Positions 48,645 through 61,417 of a stretch of DNA of 64,000 nucleotides are shown here, in pieces; positions within the stretch are counted from its first letter, which is position 1; every line of letters begins with the position of its first letter. Source of the stretch: Myroides sp. N17-2 (GTDB taxonomy: Bacteria; Bacteroidota; Bacteroidia; Flavobacteriales; Flavobacteriaceae); assembly GCF_002286775.1 (NCBI RefSeq), contig NZ_NSGJ01000001.1, positions 186,001-250,000 of the forward strand, read 5' to 3'. Below the pieces are notes generated by a model, which saw only the letters and a list, made by a program, of their open reading frames with translations, had not been told where the DNA came from and ran no database searches. Position numbers and translations under genes: made by a program.

Positions 48645-48920
48645 ATGGCAGTAAATATTAAACCACTTGCAGATAGAGTTCTTATTGAACCATTACCAGC
48701 TGAAACTAAAACTGCTTCAGGTCTATTCATTCCTGATACAGCAAAAGAGAAACCACAAAGAGGAACTGTAGTAGCTGTAGGAAATGGTACTAAAGATCAC
48801 GACATGACTGTAAAAGTAGGAGATACTGTATTATATGGTAAATATGCAGGTACTGACTTAAAATTAGACGGTACAGATTACTTAATCATGAGAGAAGACG
48901 ATATTCTAGCAATCGTTTAA
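48645..48920 (+). CDS. groES: Co-chaperonin GroES
   Basis: The 91 residues match the family: [42 protein letters not shown], with the mobile loop TASGLFI that binds GroEL and the C-terminal [14 protein letters not shown]. It forms the lid of the chaperonin chamber. groEL follows after 84 bases. Confidence 0.98.
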   Translation: MAVNIKPLADRVLIEPLPAETKTASGLFIPDTAKEKPQRGTVVAVGNGTKDHDMTVKVGDTVLYGKYAGTDLKLDGTDYLIMREDDILAIV

Positions 48921-48974
48921 CTTAGAATCAGCGTTAGCCAAATAGTATAAAGCAATTCTTGGTTTAAGAATTGA

Positions 48975-50630
<1,656 letters not shown>

Positions 50631-50654
50631 TACCAAATCTTTATTTCAATATTA

Positions 50655-50690
50655 GAGGGAGTATCACTTATAGTGGTACTCCCTTATTTT
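50655..50690 (+). terminator. Terminator of groESL
   Basis: Stem AGGGAGTATCACT/AGTGGTACTCCCT followed by TATTTTT, 24 bases past groEL. Confidence 0.8.
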
Positions 50691-50710
50691 TACTTTACCA
50701 GTAATAATAT

Positions 50711-50746
50711 AAAAAAGGCCTAGAGTTACTACTCTAAGCCTTTTTT
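50711..50746 (-). terminator. Terminator of rpe, bidirectional
   Basis: Stem AAGGC-TAGAGT/ACTCTA-GCCTT with A-run and T-run on the two sides, 6 bases past the rpe stop. Confidence 0.8.
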
Positions 50747-50752
50747 ATATTA

Positions 50753-51415
50753 TTACTTCGAAGTGATTTCTTTTAAGTCAGCGATAGTTGCGATAGGATC
50801 AGCTGCACTGAATACAAAGTTACCCGCTACTAATGCATCGACTCCTGCATCTACAAGGGCTTTAGCATTCTTATTATTCACTCCACCATCTATCTCTATC
50901 ATTACATTAGCACCTTTAGCATTAATCATTGCTTTCAGTTTGCGTACTTTATCATAGGTATTCTCAATAAAGCTTTGACCACCAAAACCAGGGTTCACAC
51001 TCATGATAAGTACTAAATCTAGATCTTGAATTATGTCTTCTAATACACTTACAGGAGTATGAGGATTAAGTGCTACACCCGCTTTCATTCCTTCTGCTTT
51101 AATCGCTTGAACTGTACGGTGCAGATGTGTACATGCTTCATAATGTACAGTAAGGATATCTGCTCCTAAGTCTTTAAATGTTTTGATATAACGATCAGGA
51201 TCTACTATCATTAAATGCACATCAAGTGTCTTCTTAGCATGTTTATTAATCGCTGCTAATACTGGCATACCAAAAGAAATATTTGGTACGAATACTCCAT
51301 CCATAATATCAATATGGAACCAGTCTGCTTGGCTATTATTCACCATTTCGATATCTCTCTGAAGATTAGCGAAGTCTGCTGCCAATACTGACGGTGCTAT
51401 AATCGTGTTTTTCAT
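50753..51415 (-). CDS. rpe: Ribulose-phosphate 3-epimerase
   Basis: Pentose phosphate enzyme interconverting ribulose-5-phosphate and xylulose-5-phosphate. I choose ATG at 51415 (MKNTIIAPSVLAADFANL), giving 220 residues; an upstream frame extension overlaps the lipB terminator and lacks family similarity. FHIDIMDGVFVPNISFG and DVHLMIVDPDRY supply metal ligands, IMSVNPGFGGQ the catalytic loop, and IEIDGGVN the phosphate site. A TACCTTTG -7-like box lies within the T-run after the lipB hairpin. Confidence 0.96.
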   Translation of the reverse strand: MKNTIIAPSVLAADFANLQRDIEMVNNSQADWFHIDIMDGVFVPNISFGMPVLAAINKHAKKTLDVHLMIVDPDRYIKTFKDLGADILTVHYEACTHLHRTVQAIKAEGMKAGVALNPHTPVSVLEDIIQDLDLVLIMSVNPGFGGQSFIENTYDKVRKLKAMINAKGANVMIEIDGGVNNKNAKALVDAGVDALVAGNFVFSAADPIATIADLKEITSK

Positions 51416-51442
51416 ATAATTGAGTTGTGTTTGTACAAAGGT

Positions 51443-51476
51443 AAAAAAAATACCCAACAGCCATGGCTATTGGGTA
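51443..51476 (-). terminator. Terminator of lipB
   Basis: Stem TACCCAA...CC/GG...TTGGGTA with eight T on the minus strand, between lipB and rpe. Confidence 0.8.
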
Positions 51477-51488
51477 ATATAATATAGT

Positions 51489-52202
51489 CTATAAAGACTC
51501 TTGTCTTATTACTTGTGCTTCAAACAATTCAGAAAAATACTTGATAATCTTCTCTCTTACTTCATCCTCATCTACATACTCTACTCCTAGCTCTACATTC
51601 AGAGAAGTAACTCCCTTTCCTCGTATTCCACAAGGGATGATATTGTCAAAGTATCCTAAATCTGAATTTACATTAAAAGCAAAACCGTGCATCGTCACCC
51701 ATCTAGAAGCTCTAACTCCCATCGCACAGATCTTACGTGCAAATGGCGTTCCAGCACCTAGCCATACTCCAGTTTCTCCTTCACTTCTACTAGATTCTAC
51801 ACCATAATCTTGTAGAACTAAAATAATGGTCTCTTCTAAAAGACGTAAATACTTATGTATATCCGTAAAGAAGTTCTCTAAATCAATGATAGGATATCCT
51901 ACTACCTGTCCAGGCCCGTGATAAGTGATATCTCCTCCTCTATTAATCTTATAGAACGTAGCCCCTTTTGCTTTTAATTGTTCATCATTTAAAAGCATAT
52001 TATGTGCATCACCACTTTTACCTAATGTATAGACATGAGGGTGCTCCACAAATAAAAAGTAATTATCTGTAGCATCTGTTCGTTCTTCTCTTCTATTTCT
52101 GATCTTAACATCAAGAATAGATTGAAATATTTGTTCTTGGTAGTCCCAAGTATCTTTATAATCTTTCTCGCCTAAATCAATAAGCTTTACTTGTTTGTTC
52201 AT
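51489..52202 (-). CDS. lipB: Octanoyl-ACP:protein N-octanoyltransferase
   Basis: Transfers octanoyl from ACP to lipoyl domains, the first step of lipoate assembly. The 237 residues have VEHPHVYTLGKSG, NRGGDITYHGPGQVVGYPI, then ARKICAMGVRASRWVTMHGFAFNV with the conserved Lys, and the catalytic Cys in IIPCGI. It is followed by a terminator before rpe; lipA is not nearby. Confidence 0.96.
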   Translation of the reverse strand: MNKQVKLIDLGEKDYKDTWDYQEQIFQSILDVKIRNRREERTDATDNYFLFVEHPHVYTLGKSGDAHNMLLNDEQLKAKGATFYKINRGGDITYHGPGQVVGYPIIDLENFFTDIHKYLRLLEETIILVLQDYGVESSRSEGETGVWLGAGTPFARKICAMGVRASRWVTMHGFAFNVNSDLGYFDNIIPCGIRGKGVTSLNVELGVEYVDEDEVREKIIKYFSELFEAQVIRQESL

Positions 52203-52213
52203 TGTGATGTTGG

Positions 52214-52378
52214 TTATTTGTTATATTTAGGATTGTTAAGGATTACTAATGCAGCAATCACTCCAGGTACCCATCCACATAACGTTAAGATAAAAACAAT
52301 CAATATAGATCCACAGCCCTTATCTAATACAGCTAAAGGCGGTAAAATAATAGATAAAAGTACACGTCCTAAACTCAT
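52214..52378 (-). CDS. YqaE/Pmp3 family membrane peptide
   Basis: Two-helix membrane peptide of 54 residues. I choose the ATG at 52378 (MSLGRVLLSIILPPLAVLDKGCG), since family members start here; longer forms add MYHTKYLV. ILPPLAVLDKGCGSILIVFILTLCGWVPGVIAALVI is the family signature. Members are linked to membrane stress. It lies 11 bases upstream of lipB and may share its transcript. Confidence 0.9.
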   Translation of the reverse strand: MSLGRVLLSIILPPLAVLDKGCGSILIVFILTLCGWVPGVIAALVILNNPKYNK

Positions 52379-52511
52379 GACTAAATATTTTGTATGATAC
52401 AAATTTCGACATTTTTTCGTTGAACTCTCCTATTATACAGTTAAAATGATAGTGCGTATTCACTTTTAAGACAAAGTATTGCAAATTAAGTCGTTTTATC
52501 AGAAATAGTAA

Positions 52512-52542
52512 TTGTCGCATTTTCAAAGATTAACTATATTTG
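52512..52542 (+). promoter_or_regulatory. Promoter of lysS
   Basis: TTG at 52512-52514 and TATATTTG at 52535-52542 with a 20-base spacer, an exact consensus match 24 bases before the lysS ATG. Confidence 0.85.
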
Positions 52543-52566
52543 CATTTAAATTAATTTACAGTTATT

Positions 52567-54267
52567 ATGCAACTTTCAGAACAAGAAATCATCAGAAGAG
52601 AAAAACTGAGCAAGTTACAAGAGCTTGGTGTGAATCCTTATCCTGCTAATCTATTTCCAGTAGACCACACGTCGAAGCAGATAAAGAACGACTTCGAAGA
52701 AGGTAAGAAGGTTGTCGTTGCGGGTAGATTAATGTCTTCAAGAATACAAGGAAAAGCTTCTTTCGCTACTATCCAAGATAGCGAAGGTAAGATTCAGTTA
52801 TACATCAACAGAGATGAGCTTTGTCCAGACGAGGATAAAACATTATACAATGAAATCTACAAAAAACTTATTGACTTAGGAGATATCGTAGGTATAGAAG
52901 GAGAGTTATTCACTACGCAAGTAGGAGAAAAAACAGTACGTGTAAAAGGTTTACAGTTATTAAGTAAAGCATTACGCCCACTTCCATTGCCTAAGACAGA
53001 TGCTGAAGGAAATACGTTTGATGCTTTTACAGATCCAGAATTACGTTACAGAATGCGTTATGTTGATTTAGTGGTTAACCCAATCAACAAAGAAATATTC
53101 ATCAAACGTACGAAGTTGTTTACTGCAATGCGTAACTTCTTTAACGAGTCAGGATATATGGAAGTAGAGACTCCTGTATTACAGTCTATCCCAGGTGGAG
53201 CATCTGCTCGTCCGTTTATCACACACCACAATGCTTTAGATATTCCATTATACTTGAGAATTGCTAATGAATTGTACTTAAAACGTCTTATCGTTGGTGG
53301 TTTTGACGGAGTGTATGAGTTCTCTAAAAACTTCCGTAACGAAGGAATGGACAGAACACATAATCCAGAGTTTACAGCTATGGAAATCTATGTAGCTTAT
53401 AAAGATTACAACTGGATGATGGATTTCACAGAACGCCTATTAGAGCACTGTGCTATCGCTGTTAATGGTACAACTAATGCTACTTTTGGAGAACATGAGA
53501 TTAACTTCAAAGCTCCTTATAAGCGCATCACTATGGCAGACTCTATTAAAGAGTTCACAGGATTTGATATCACTGGTAAAACAGAGGAAGAAATACGTGT
53601 AGCTGCTTTAGGTATGGGTATTCCTGTAGATGAAACAATGGGTAAAGGAAAACTTATCGACGAGATATTCGGAGAGAAATGTGAGGGGAACTATATCCAA
53701 CCTACTTTCATTACTGACTATCCAAAAGAAATGTCTCCATTAACCAAACTACATAGAGATAACCCTGAGCTAACAGAGCGTTTTGAATTAATGGTTTGTG
53801 GTAAAGAGATTGCTAATGCATATTCTGAGTTGAATGACCCTATTGACCAAAGAGAGCGTTTTGAATCTCAAATGGCTTTAGGAGACCGTGGAGATGATGA
53901 AGCGATGTTTATCGACCAAGATTTCTTACGTGCTTTAGAGTATGGTATGCCTCCTACATCAGGATTAGGTATCGGTATGGACCGTTTAATTATGTTCTTA
54001 ACAAACAACCCTTCTATTCAAGAAGTATTATTCTTCCCTCAAATGAGACCAGAGAAGACTGCTCCTTCAGTAGAATTAACAGATGAAGAGAAAATCATTA
54101 TTCAGATATTAGAGAACAACGATAACAAAGTTGAGATTGGTTCTCTAAAAGAACAAGCTGCTTTAAGTGGTAAGAAATGGGATAAGGCAATGAAAGGTCT
54201 TTCTTCTCATAACTTAACTAAAGTAGAAACAGAAGGTGACTTAAAATATGTAGTGTACCAACACTAA
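52567..54267 (+). CDS. lysS: Lysyl-tRNA synthetase, class II
   Basis: Charges tRNA-Lys. The 566 residues have the N-terminal OB fold (about 50-150), motif 2 FSKNFRNEGMDRTHNPEFTAMEIY, and motif 3 GLGIGMDRLIMFLTN. A C-terminal extension of about 65 residues (LTDEEKIIIQILENNDNKVEIGSLKEQAALSG) is absent from the E. coli enzyme and looks like a winged-helix module; I believe it is normal in Bacteroidota. Confidence 0.97.
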   Translation: MQLSEQEIIRREKLSKLQELGVNPYPANLFPVDHTSKQIKNDFEEGKKVVVAGRLMSSRIQGKASFATIQDSEGKIQLYINRDELCPDEDKTLYNEIYKKLIDLGDIVGIEGELFTTQVGEKTVRVKGLQLLSKALRPLPLPKTDAEGNTFDAFTDPELRYRMRYVDLVVNPINKEIFIKRTKLFTAMRNFFNESGYMEVETPVLQSIPGGASARPFITHHNALDIPLYLRIANELYLKRLIVGGFDGVYEFSKNFRNEGMDRTHNPEFTAMEIYVAYKDYNWMMDFTERLLEHCAIAVNGTTNATFGEHEINFKAPYKRITMADSIKEFTGFDITGKTEEEIRVAALGMGIPVDETMGKGKLIDEIFGEKCEGNYIQPTFITDYPKEMSPLTKLHRDNPELTERFELMVCGKEIANAYSELNDPIDQRERFESQMALGDRGDDEAMFIDQDFLRALEYGMPPTSGLGIGMDRLIMFLTNNPSIQEVLFFPQMRPEKTAPSVELTDEEKIIIQILENNDNKVEIGSLKEQAALSGKKWDKAMKGLSSHNLTKVETEGDLKYVVYQH

Positions 54268-54275
54268 GAGATAAT

Positions 54276-54308
54276 AAAAAACGAGACTCAATGAGTCTCG
54301 TTTTTTTA
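54276..54308 (+). terminator. Terminator of lysS
   Basis: Stem ACGAGACTC/GAGTCTCGT with eight T following, 14 bases past the stop. Confidence 0.85.
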
Positions 54309-54311
54309 TAC

Positions 54312-54463
54312 CCATAAATCTGCAGATAACGTTTAAACGAGAATGAATTGTACAAAACAGAGTAAGGTTAGTGATTAAAGCACACTGTAGTGTGGTTTTA
54401 GAGCTAATCGAAGCTATGTAAAGTAGAATTAATTCGTAGTAATCGGTAGTTGCAGATTTGAGG
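54312..54463 (+). repeat. 152-bp palindromic interspersed repeat, copy B
   Basis: Begins CCATAAATCTGCA and ends TGCAGATTTGAGG. The exact centre (54387.5) carries CACACT-GT-AGTGTG. Same length as copy A and highly similar to it in the opposite orientation. It fills the gap between the convergent lysS and peroxidase genes. Confidence 0.9.
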
Positions 54464-54469
54464 TATACT

Positions 54470-55504
54470 TTAAAACTTCGGGTTATTAATAAACTCATAA
54501 TCCGTAAGCGTATGTAGAAAGGCTATTATCGCTTTCTTTTCTTCCTCTGACATTGGTATTCCCACTGTTCCATCTTTCCTTCTAAATAACGGATCAAGTG
54601 TAGGACTATCTTTCATTCCTGAAGCATAAAAGTCCAATACAGCTTCTAAGGTAACCAAACTACCATCATGCATATAAGGAGCTGTCAATGCTATATTTCG
54701 CACTGTACTAACCTTAAACTTGTATCTATCCTCTTCTAATCCGGATACTTCTTCTCGTCCTTTATCATTAACCACAAGATTGACAGGTACTCCGTTATTT
54801 CTAAAGCTATTATCTGTAAACAAGTCAGTGCTGTGACATGAAGCACAGTTTTGTCTAAATAACTGCATTCCTCTTTTCTCTAAATCAGTTAGATTCCCCC
54901 CCTCTTCTTTTCGAATATACTTATCATATTTAGAATTACTTGACACCAGCAACGTCATATATTGCGCTAATGCCTTTAACATGCTCGTAGAAGTCATTTT
55001 ATCATCCTGATAAGCCTTCTTAAACAACTGTTGGTATTCGGCATCTAAACGCAACTTATTAAGTATTGTCGGTAGTTCTTCTCGCATCTCTATTTCATTG
55101 TGAATAGGAACAATCGGTACCATTTCTAAATTATTAGATGCTCCATCATAAAAGTACTCTTTATTAAACACCATATTCTGTATAGCGGGAGCATTGCGCT
55201 TACCTAATAAACCATCTATCCCTATACTGAATGCCTTACCTGTATCTGCGAATGCGTGTTCCTTTATGTGACAAGACGCACAAGACACCGTATTATCAGC
55301 TGACAAGCGCACATCGTGAAACAACTTCTTTCCTAAATCAAAACGAGAGTGCTTCAGTTCATTGTGTTGAAATGTATAAGCCAACTCAGGGAAGTTACTT
55401 GGTTTCACCCACTGAATTACATCATCAGTAAAATCAGAGGCCTTATCATCAGATGAGCATCCAAAAACTAATACAGAAATACTTATTAATACGACTCTTT
55501 TCAT
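54470..55504 (-). CDS. Di-heme cytochrome c peroxidase family lipoprotein, MbnH-like by context
   Basis: Exported di-heme c-type protein of the CcpA/MauG superfamily. The start MKRVVLISISVLVFGC at 55504 is a lipoprotein signal with Cys16 and gives 344 residues. Haem sites are CASCH at 75-79 and CASCH at 220-224. It lies 49 bases after an MbnP gene. In the known MbnP/MbnH pairs the di-heme enzyme converts a Trp of MbnP to kynurenine, creating a Cu(I) site. This partner role is inferred from neighbourhood; a plain hydrogen peroxide-reducing enzyme is the alternative. Confidence 0.85.
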   Translation of the reverse strand: MKRVVLISISVLVFGCSSDDKASDFTDDVIQWVKPSNFPELAYTFQHNELKHSRFDLGKKLFHDVRLSADNTVSCASCHIKEHAFADTGKAFSIGIDGLLGKRNAPAIQNMVFNKEYFYDGASNNLEMVPIVPIHNEIEMREELPTILNKLRLDAEYQQLFKKAYQDDKMTSTSMLKALAQYMTLLVSSNSKYDKYIRKEEGGNLTDLEKRGMQLFRQNCASCHSTDLFTDNSFRNNGVPVNLVVNDKGREEVSGLEEDRYKFKVSTVRNIALTAPYMHDGSLVTLEAVLDFYASGMKDSPTLDPLFRRKDGTVGIPMSEEEKKAIIAFLHTLTDYEFINNPKF

Positions 55505-55565
55505 AATCAGATACATTTAAAAAAATAGAGAGAAGCTGACTAACTCCCCTCTACGATTAATCAAA

Positions 55566-56366
55566 TTATAAACTTTTTTGTGCATTAACTTTTGCAATGC
55601 TAAACATTGTTATAGCATTTTCCATAATCTTAGGAGCATTTACAGCGTCCACCATAATCATTGGTTTCTCTTTCAAAATAATTTTATGTGTACTATCAAG
55701 CATCTTTGATACTTCTACATTAATAACCACATTAGGTGCTGTAGTAGCATTCACAACTATTTTATTTGTTGTTTTAATAGTTGTATCTCTATAATTATCT
55801 TGGCTTGTACCATGACTTCCTATGTGAAAAGAAAATCTCTTCGTTAAATCTACATTCTTAAATTCCCCTTGGTAATTAATAAACTTATACCCTGTAATCC
55901 AAGACCAAGTTAAATCGTGTTTCTTACATAGATCCCAAAACTCCTGTTGATCAGTTTGTCCTTTTAAGAACTTCTCACGATCTACTCCTACTCCAAACTT
56001 AATAGCTTCATACCTACCTGCAGGCACATCTTTTAATACTACTTTATAATCTTTAGTCTCTGAATCAATCACGAAATAACCACTGTCTTTAGGATAAGTA
56101 AACGCTTTTCCCTTGTCATTAATTAATTGAAAATTACTAAGGATATACTTTAAGAAATCAGCGTTAATCTCTTCGTTATTCCCATTAGCCTTATATGCTG
56201 TACCAAACTGCATCTCTTGCCCAAACATCTTGTGGTCAAAAGTTAATGTCACTGTGTTTTTTCCTACTAATTCTTCTTCAGATCCTTTATTATCATCACT
56301 ACTACAAGAAGTTAATGTGATTGATGTTGCTAAAAGCAGTGTGATATATGATAGAAATTTGTTCAT
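55566..56366 (-). CDS. mbnP: MbnP family copper-binding lipoprotein
   Basis: Predicted lipoprotein of 266 residues; the signal MNKFLSYITLLLATSITLTSC gives Cys21. VTLTFDHKMFGQEMQFGTAY, NADFLKYILSNFQLI, AIKFGVGVD and TWSWITGYKFINYQGEF follow the MbnP pattern. Trp154 and Trp156 are candidates for the residue oxidised by the MbnH partner, and His181/His185 in FHIGSH are possible copper ligands. It stands upstream of the di-heme gene on the same strand. Confidence 0.85.
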   Translation of the reverse strand: MNKFLSYITLLLATSITLTSCSSDDNKGSEEELVGKNTVTLTFDHKMFGQEMQFGTAYKANGNNEEINADFLKYILSNFQLINDKGKAFTYPKDSGYFVIDSETKDYKVVLKDVPAGRYEAIKFGVGVDREKFLKGQTDQQEFWDLCKKHDLTWSWITGYKFINYQGEFKNVDLTKRFSFHIGSHGTSQDNYRDTTIKTTNKIVVNATTAPNVVINVEVSKMLDSTHKIILKEKPMIMVDAVNAPKIMENAITMFSIAKVNAQKSL

Positions 56367-56496
56367 TGTAATTCGTTTTTATAAGTTAAAATTATTCAAT
56401 ATTATCTCTGTTCGATATTCTCGAACGACTAACATATTGCCTTAAAAGCTCATTATTATTAAGACAAAATAAGCAGGCTTTACCTACTCTAATAAC

Positions 56497-56859
56497 TTAT
56501 AAAATGGGAGGTTGAAGTACAACTGTACTGAATAAATAAGAATAAATATTAGAATACCATAATGACATACCTTCATGCAATCTAGGTTCAGGTAAATCAA
56601 CATTGCCTAAACTATATAAACAAGTAGAAATAAAGTCGAGCGCGACTACTACTTTCTCTGTCTTGATAGGTGATTTGTGTTCTAACACTTGCTTTAGCTC
56701 TTGCGCAACATGACATTTACCATTACATTGTAGCTCCGGTTTATCAACGTTCTCACATAGCACTGTAGCAACATAATCATAATTAACGACATACTCCACC
56801 ACAGGCATAACTGGGCGGAATATAAAAATAATCGCTATGATGATATATAATTTATTCAC
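56497..56859 (-). CDS. Small membrane-anchored protein with Cys motif LCxNxDKPExxCNGxC (paralogue 1)
   Basis: The 120 residues start with a hydrophobic segment (3-21) that may be an anchor. Then come Cys35, Cys45 and Cys49 in LCENVDKPELQCNGKC, followed by a helical part and the end VVLQPPIL. The gene at 58073 has all three cysteines at the same positions. CNGxC spacing suits soft metal binding. It lies upstream of mbnP and the peroxidase on the same strand, so a role in copper handling is plausible, but not shown. Confidence 0.75.
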   Translation of the reverse strand: MNKLYIIIAIIFIFRPVMPVVEYVVNYDYVATVLCENVDKPELQCNGKCHVAQELKQVLEHKSPIKTEKVVVALDFISTCLYSLGNVDLPEPRLHEGMSLWYSNIYSYLFSTVVLQPPIL

Positions 56860-56958
56860 AGTACAAAAATATTAAAGACTAAAAAACTCTATAACCAAAA
56901 CAATGATTGATTCTACTAATAATCACTCTTCGTAAAATAAAAAGCATAAATAACTAAA

Positions 56959-57831
56959 CTAGGCAAATGACTTTCTATAACTTTCAGGAGTAATTCCTTC
57001 CTGCTTTTTAAAGAAAGTGACAAAATAAGAAGTGCTGTCAAAACTCAATTCCCTCGCTATCTCATTAATATTAAAAGAACTAAACTGTAATAGCCGTTTA
57101 GCCTCAATAATAATACGTTGGCGCACTACTTGACCGGCAGTTATTCCTCTCTCTTGTTTACATAGTTTATTTAAATAATTAGGCGTGACACATAACTTCT
57201 CCGCATAAAATGACGGCGTCTTAGCATCCTTAAAGTGCAATTCTATCAAATCTAAGAACGCTAGTATACGGTCGTTAGATGAAGATTTGCTATAATCAAT
57301 ATGGAGAACATCTGTAACTCCCTCCATGTACTGCAACTCACATAGTAATATATTCAAATAAGAACGCAGTACCTTAATGCGATACACTCGTGCAGAACCA
57401 TACTCTGTAAGCATTAGATCTGTCAGCATATTTATTTTTGCGCTTATTACATTTGTCATAAACTGTTGTGGAATACTATCCAACTGAAAGAAGTCAAAAT
57501 ACTTCAATACATTCTCATGGTATCGCTGTGAAAAGAATGAATCTTCAAAACCAATAAAAGTACCTTTACAATCCTTTCCAAAACGCATGCGTACTATATC
57601 ACCAGGTTTTATAACATAAATACTATCTCCTAAATCAGAATACTCGTATTCATTAATACCAACAACATACTCTCCTCTAGTTACCACAAGAACGAGGTAA
57701 AAGTTAGCTCTAAAACTGTCTTTCACTAATGGGTAATCTGCATTCAGATGAGTAATATGATTAATGACAAAGGAAGACTGATCTTGCGTAAAATAATTGA
57801 TACCAAAGGATTTTATAATCTTATTAGACAT
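56959..57831 (-). CDS. AraC family transcriptional regulator
   Basis: The 290 residues have an N-terminal cupin-like sensing part (about 10-110) and a C-terminal AraC domain: FYAEKLCVTPNYLNKLCKQERGITAGQVVRQRIIIEAKRLL, FNINEIARELSFDSTSYFVTFFKKQEGITPESYRK. It lies between the two Cys-motif genes and may control the copper-related set. No metal-binding motif is seen in it. Confidence 0.9.
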   Translation of the reverse strand: MSNKIIKSFGINYFTQDQSSFVINHITHLNADYPLVKDSFRANFYLVLVVTRGEYVVGINEYEYSDLGDSIYVIKPGDIVRMRFGKDCKGTFIGFEDSFFSQRYHENVLKYFDFFQLDSIPQQFMTNVISAKINMLTDLMLTEYGSARVYRIKVLRSYLNILLCELQYMEGVTDVLHIDYSKSSSNDRILAFLDLIELHFKDAKTPSFYAEKLCVTPNYLNKLCKQERGITAGQVVRQRIIIEAKRLLQFSSFNINEIARELSFDSTSYFVTFFKKQEGITPESYRKSFA

Positions 57832-57849
57832 AAGAAACTTTAATTAATA

Positions 57850-57999
57850 CCTTAAATCTATAGATAACATTTAAACAAGAATGAATTGTACAAATCAGAG
57901 CAAAATTAGTGATTAAAGCTACTGTAGTGCAGTTTTAGAGCTAATAGAAGCTATGTAAAGTATAATTTATCGCAGTAAATGGTAGTTGTAGGTTTAAGA
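57850..57999 (+). repeat. 150-bp palindromic interspersed repeat, copy C
   Basis: Begins CCTTAAATCTATAG and ends GTAGGTTTAAGA. It aligns along its length to copies A and B, with two bases missing in the middle (core GCTACTGTAGTGC). It lies between the AraC gene and the Cys-motif gene at 58073. Confidence 0.88.
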
Positions 58000-58072
58000 T
58001 AATATTATACATAAGTAGATATACCACATATACATAAAGTAAGTGGTACTAATAATATCCTATAAATGATAA

Positions 58073-58441
58073 TTAAACGACAGGAGGACGCAGAACGCGA
58101 TAAGTAAGTAACTGTCTATATAGATCACTATATTGATCTAATATCTTATTAGAATGCGCCACAGAAGCACTACTAGCCACATAACTCTGAAGTTGCCCAA
58201 CATACATTAATGCAAAAGCTATATTACATACTTTCTTTGCACCATCTTTATGTTGTTCTTCCTTTGCTATTTTAGACAATTCTTTCATTAGATAACACTG
58301 TCCATTACAGTGCATCTCAGGTTTATCAGTATTTACACACAGTATTGTAGATATATATTCATAGTCAAGCAAGTAGTCTACCAAAGGTACTACTGGTCTG
58401 AATACTAATAAAGTTACTATGATAAATAAATACTTTTTCAC
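58073..58441 (-). CDS. Small membrane-anchored protein with Cys motif LCxNxDKPExxCNGxC (paralogue 2)
   Basis: The 122 residues begin with a hydrophobic segment and FRPVVPLVDYLLDYEY, then Cys35, Cys45 and Cys49 in LCVNTDKPEMHCNGQC, and end with RVLRPPVV. The identity with paralogue 1 is strongest in the first 50 residues, with equal spacing. An extra Cys occurs near residue 72. It follows rpoD's terminator and probably has its own promoter. Confidence 0.72.
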   Translation of the reverse strand: MKKYLFIIVTLLVFRPVVPLVDYLLDYEYISTILCVNTDKPEMHCNGQCYLMKELSKIAKEEQHKDGAKKVCNIAFALMYVGQLQSYVASSASVAHSNKILDQYSDLYRQLLTYRVLRPPVV

Positions 58442-58469
58442 ATCACAAATATACAGTTGAATAGGGTAT

Positions 58470-58500
58470 AAAAAAAGCGTTACTATAAATAGTAACGCTT
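58470..58500 (-). terminator. Terminator of rpoD
   Basis: Stem AAGCGTTACT/AGTAACGCTT with a 6-base loop and seven T on the minus strand, 10 bases past the rpoD stop. Confidence 0.85.
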
Positions 58501-58510
58501 TCTATAATTA

Positions 58511-59374
58511 TTATCCTAAGTAAGTCTTTAAGATTTTACTTCTAGATGTATGCTTTAATCTGCGAATAGCTTTTTCTTTAATCTGTCTTACACGCTCTCT
58601 TGTAAGATCAAATGTTTCTCCTATTTCTTCTAATGTCATAGGATGTTGATCACCTAATCCGAAGTATAGACGTACTACGTCAGCTTCTCTAGGAGTTAAT
58701 GTTTCTAAAGCTCTTTCGATTTCTGTTCTAAGAGATTCGTGAATTAACTCTCTATCTGGGTTTGGTGATTCACCTGAGCGAAGTACATCGTATAAGTTAG
58801 AATCCTCACCCTCTACTAATGGAGCATCCATCGAAAGGTGACGTCCAGAGTTTTTCATACTCTCCTTAACGTCATTTACAGTCATATCTAACTCTACAGC
58901 GATCTCTTCTGCTGAAGGTGGACGTTCATTAGATTGTTCTAATAAAGCGTACATCTTATTAATTTTATTAATAGATCCAATCTTGTTCAACGGTAAACGT
59001 ACGATACGAGATTGTTCTGCTAGTGCAGACAAAATAGATTGACGAATCCACCATACCGCATAAGAAATGAATTTAAAACCACGAGTTTCATCAAAACGTT
59101 GCGCTGCTTTGATTAGACCTAAGTTTCCCTCATTAATTAAATCCGGTAAAGTCAATCCTTGATTTTGATACTGCTTAGCTACTGATACAACGAAACGCAA
59201 GTTAGCTTTCGTAAGTTTCTCAAGTGCTCTTTGGTCACCCGCTTTGATTCGTTGCGCTAATTCAACCTCTTCATCAGCAGTAATTAAATCTACTTTACCA
59301 ATTTCTTGCAAGTACTTATCTAGAGATGCCGTCTCACGATTAGTTACCTGCTTGGTAATTTTAAGTTGTCTCAT
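58511..59374 (-). CDS. rpoD: RNA polymerase primary sigma factor (short Bacteroidota RpoD)
   Basis: The 287 residues lack region 1.1 found in proteobacterial sigma-70. Regions seen: 1.2 ([18 protein letters not shown]), 2 ([36 protein letters not shown]), 3 and 4.2 ([30 protein letters not shown]). It should recognise the TTG/TAnnTTTG promoters found in this window. Monocistronic. Confidence 0.97.
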   Translation of the reverse strand: MRQLKITKQVTNRETASLDKYLQEIGKVDLITADEEVELAQRIKAGDQRALEKLTKANLRFVVSVAKQYQNQGLTLPDLINEGNLGLIKAAQRFDETRGFKFISYAVWWIRQSILSALAEQSRIVRLPLNKIGSINKINKMYALLEQSNERPPSAEEIAVELDMTVNDVKESMKNSGRHLSMDAPLVEGEDSNLYDVLRSGESPNPDRELIHESLRTEIERALETLTPREADVVRLYFGLGDQHPMTLEEIGETFDLTRERVRQIKEKAIRRLKHTSRSKILKTYLG

Positions 59375-59559
59375 ATTATTTCTATCCTTATTTTTGCTAT
59401 GATGTGTTTCTCACACATATGTTATACGTAAACAATCACTAAAAGGTTACAAACATTTATAAAATATTTTTTAACCTATGTATTCCTATGCAAAAAAGAC
59501 ACCAAAAAACTAAGATATAACTAGTACTTCTATAATTTATAAAAACTATAACGTTTTAA

Positions 59560-61417
<1,858 letters not shown>

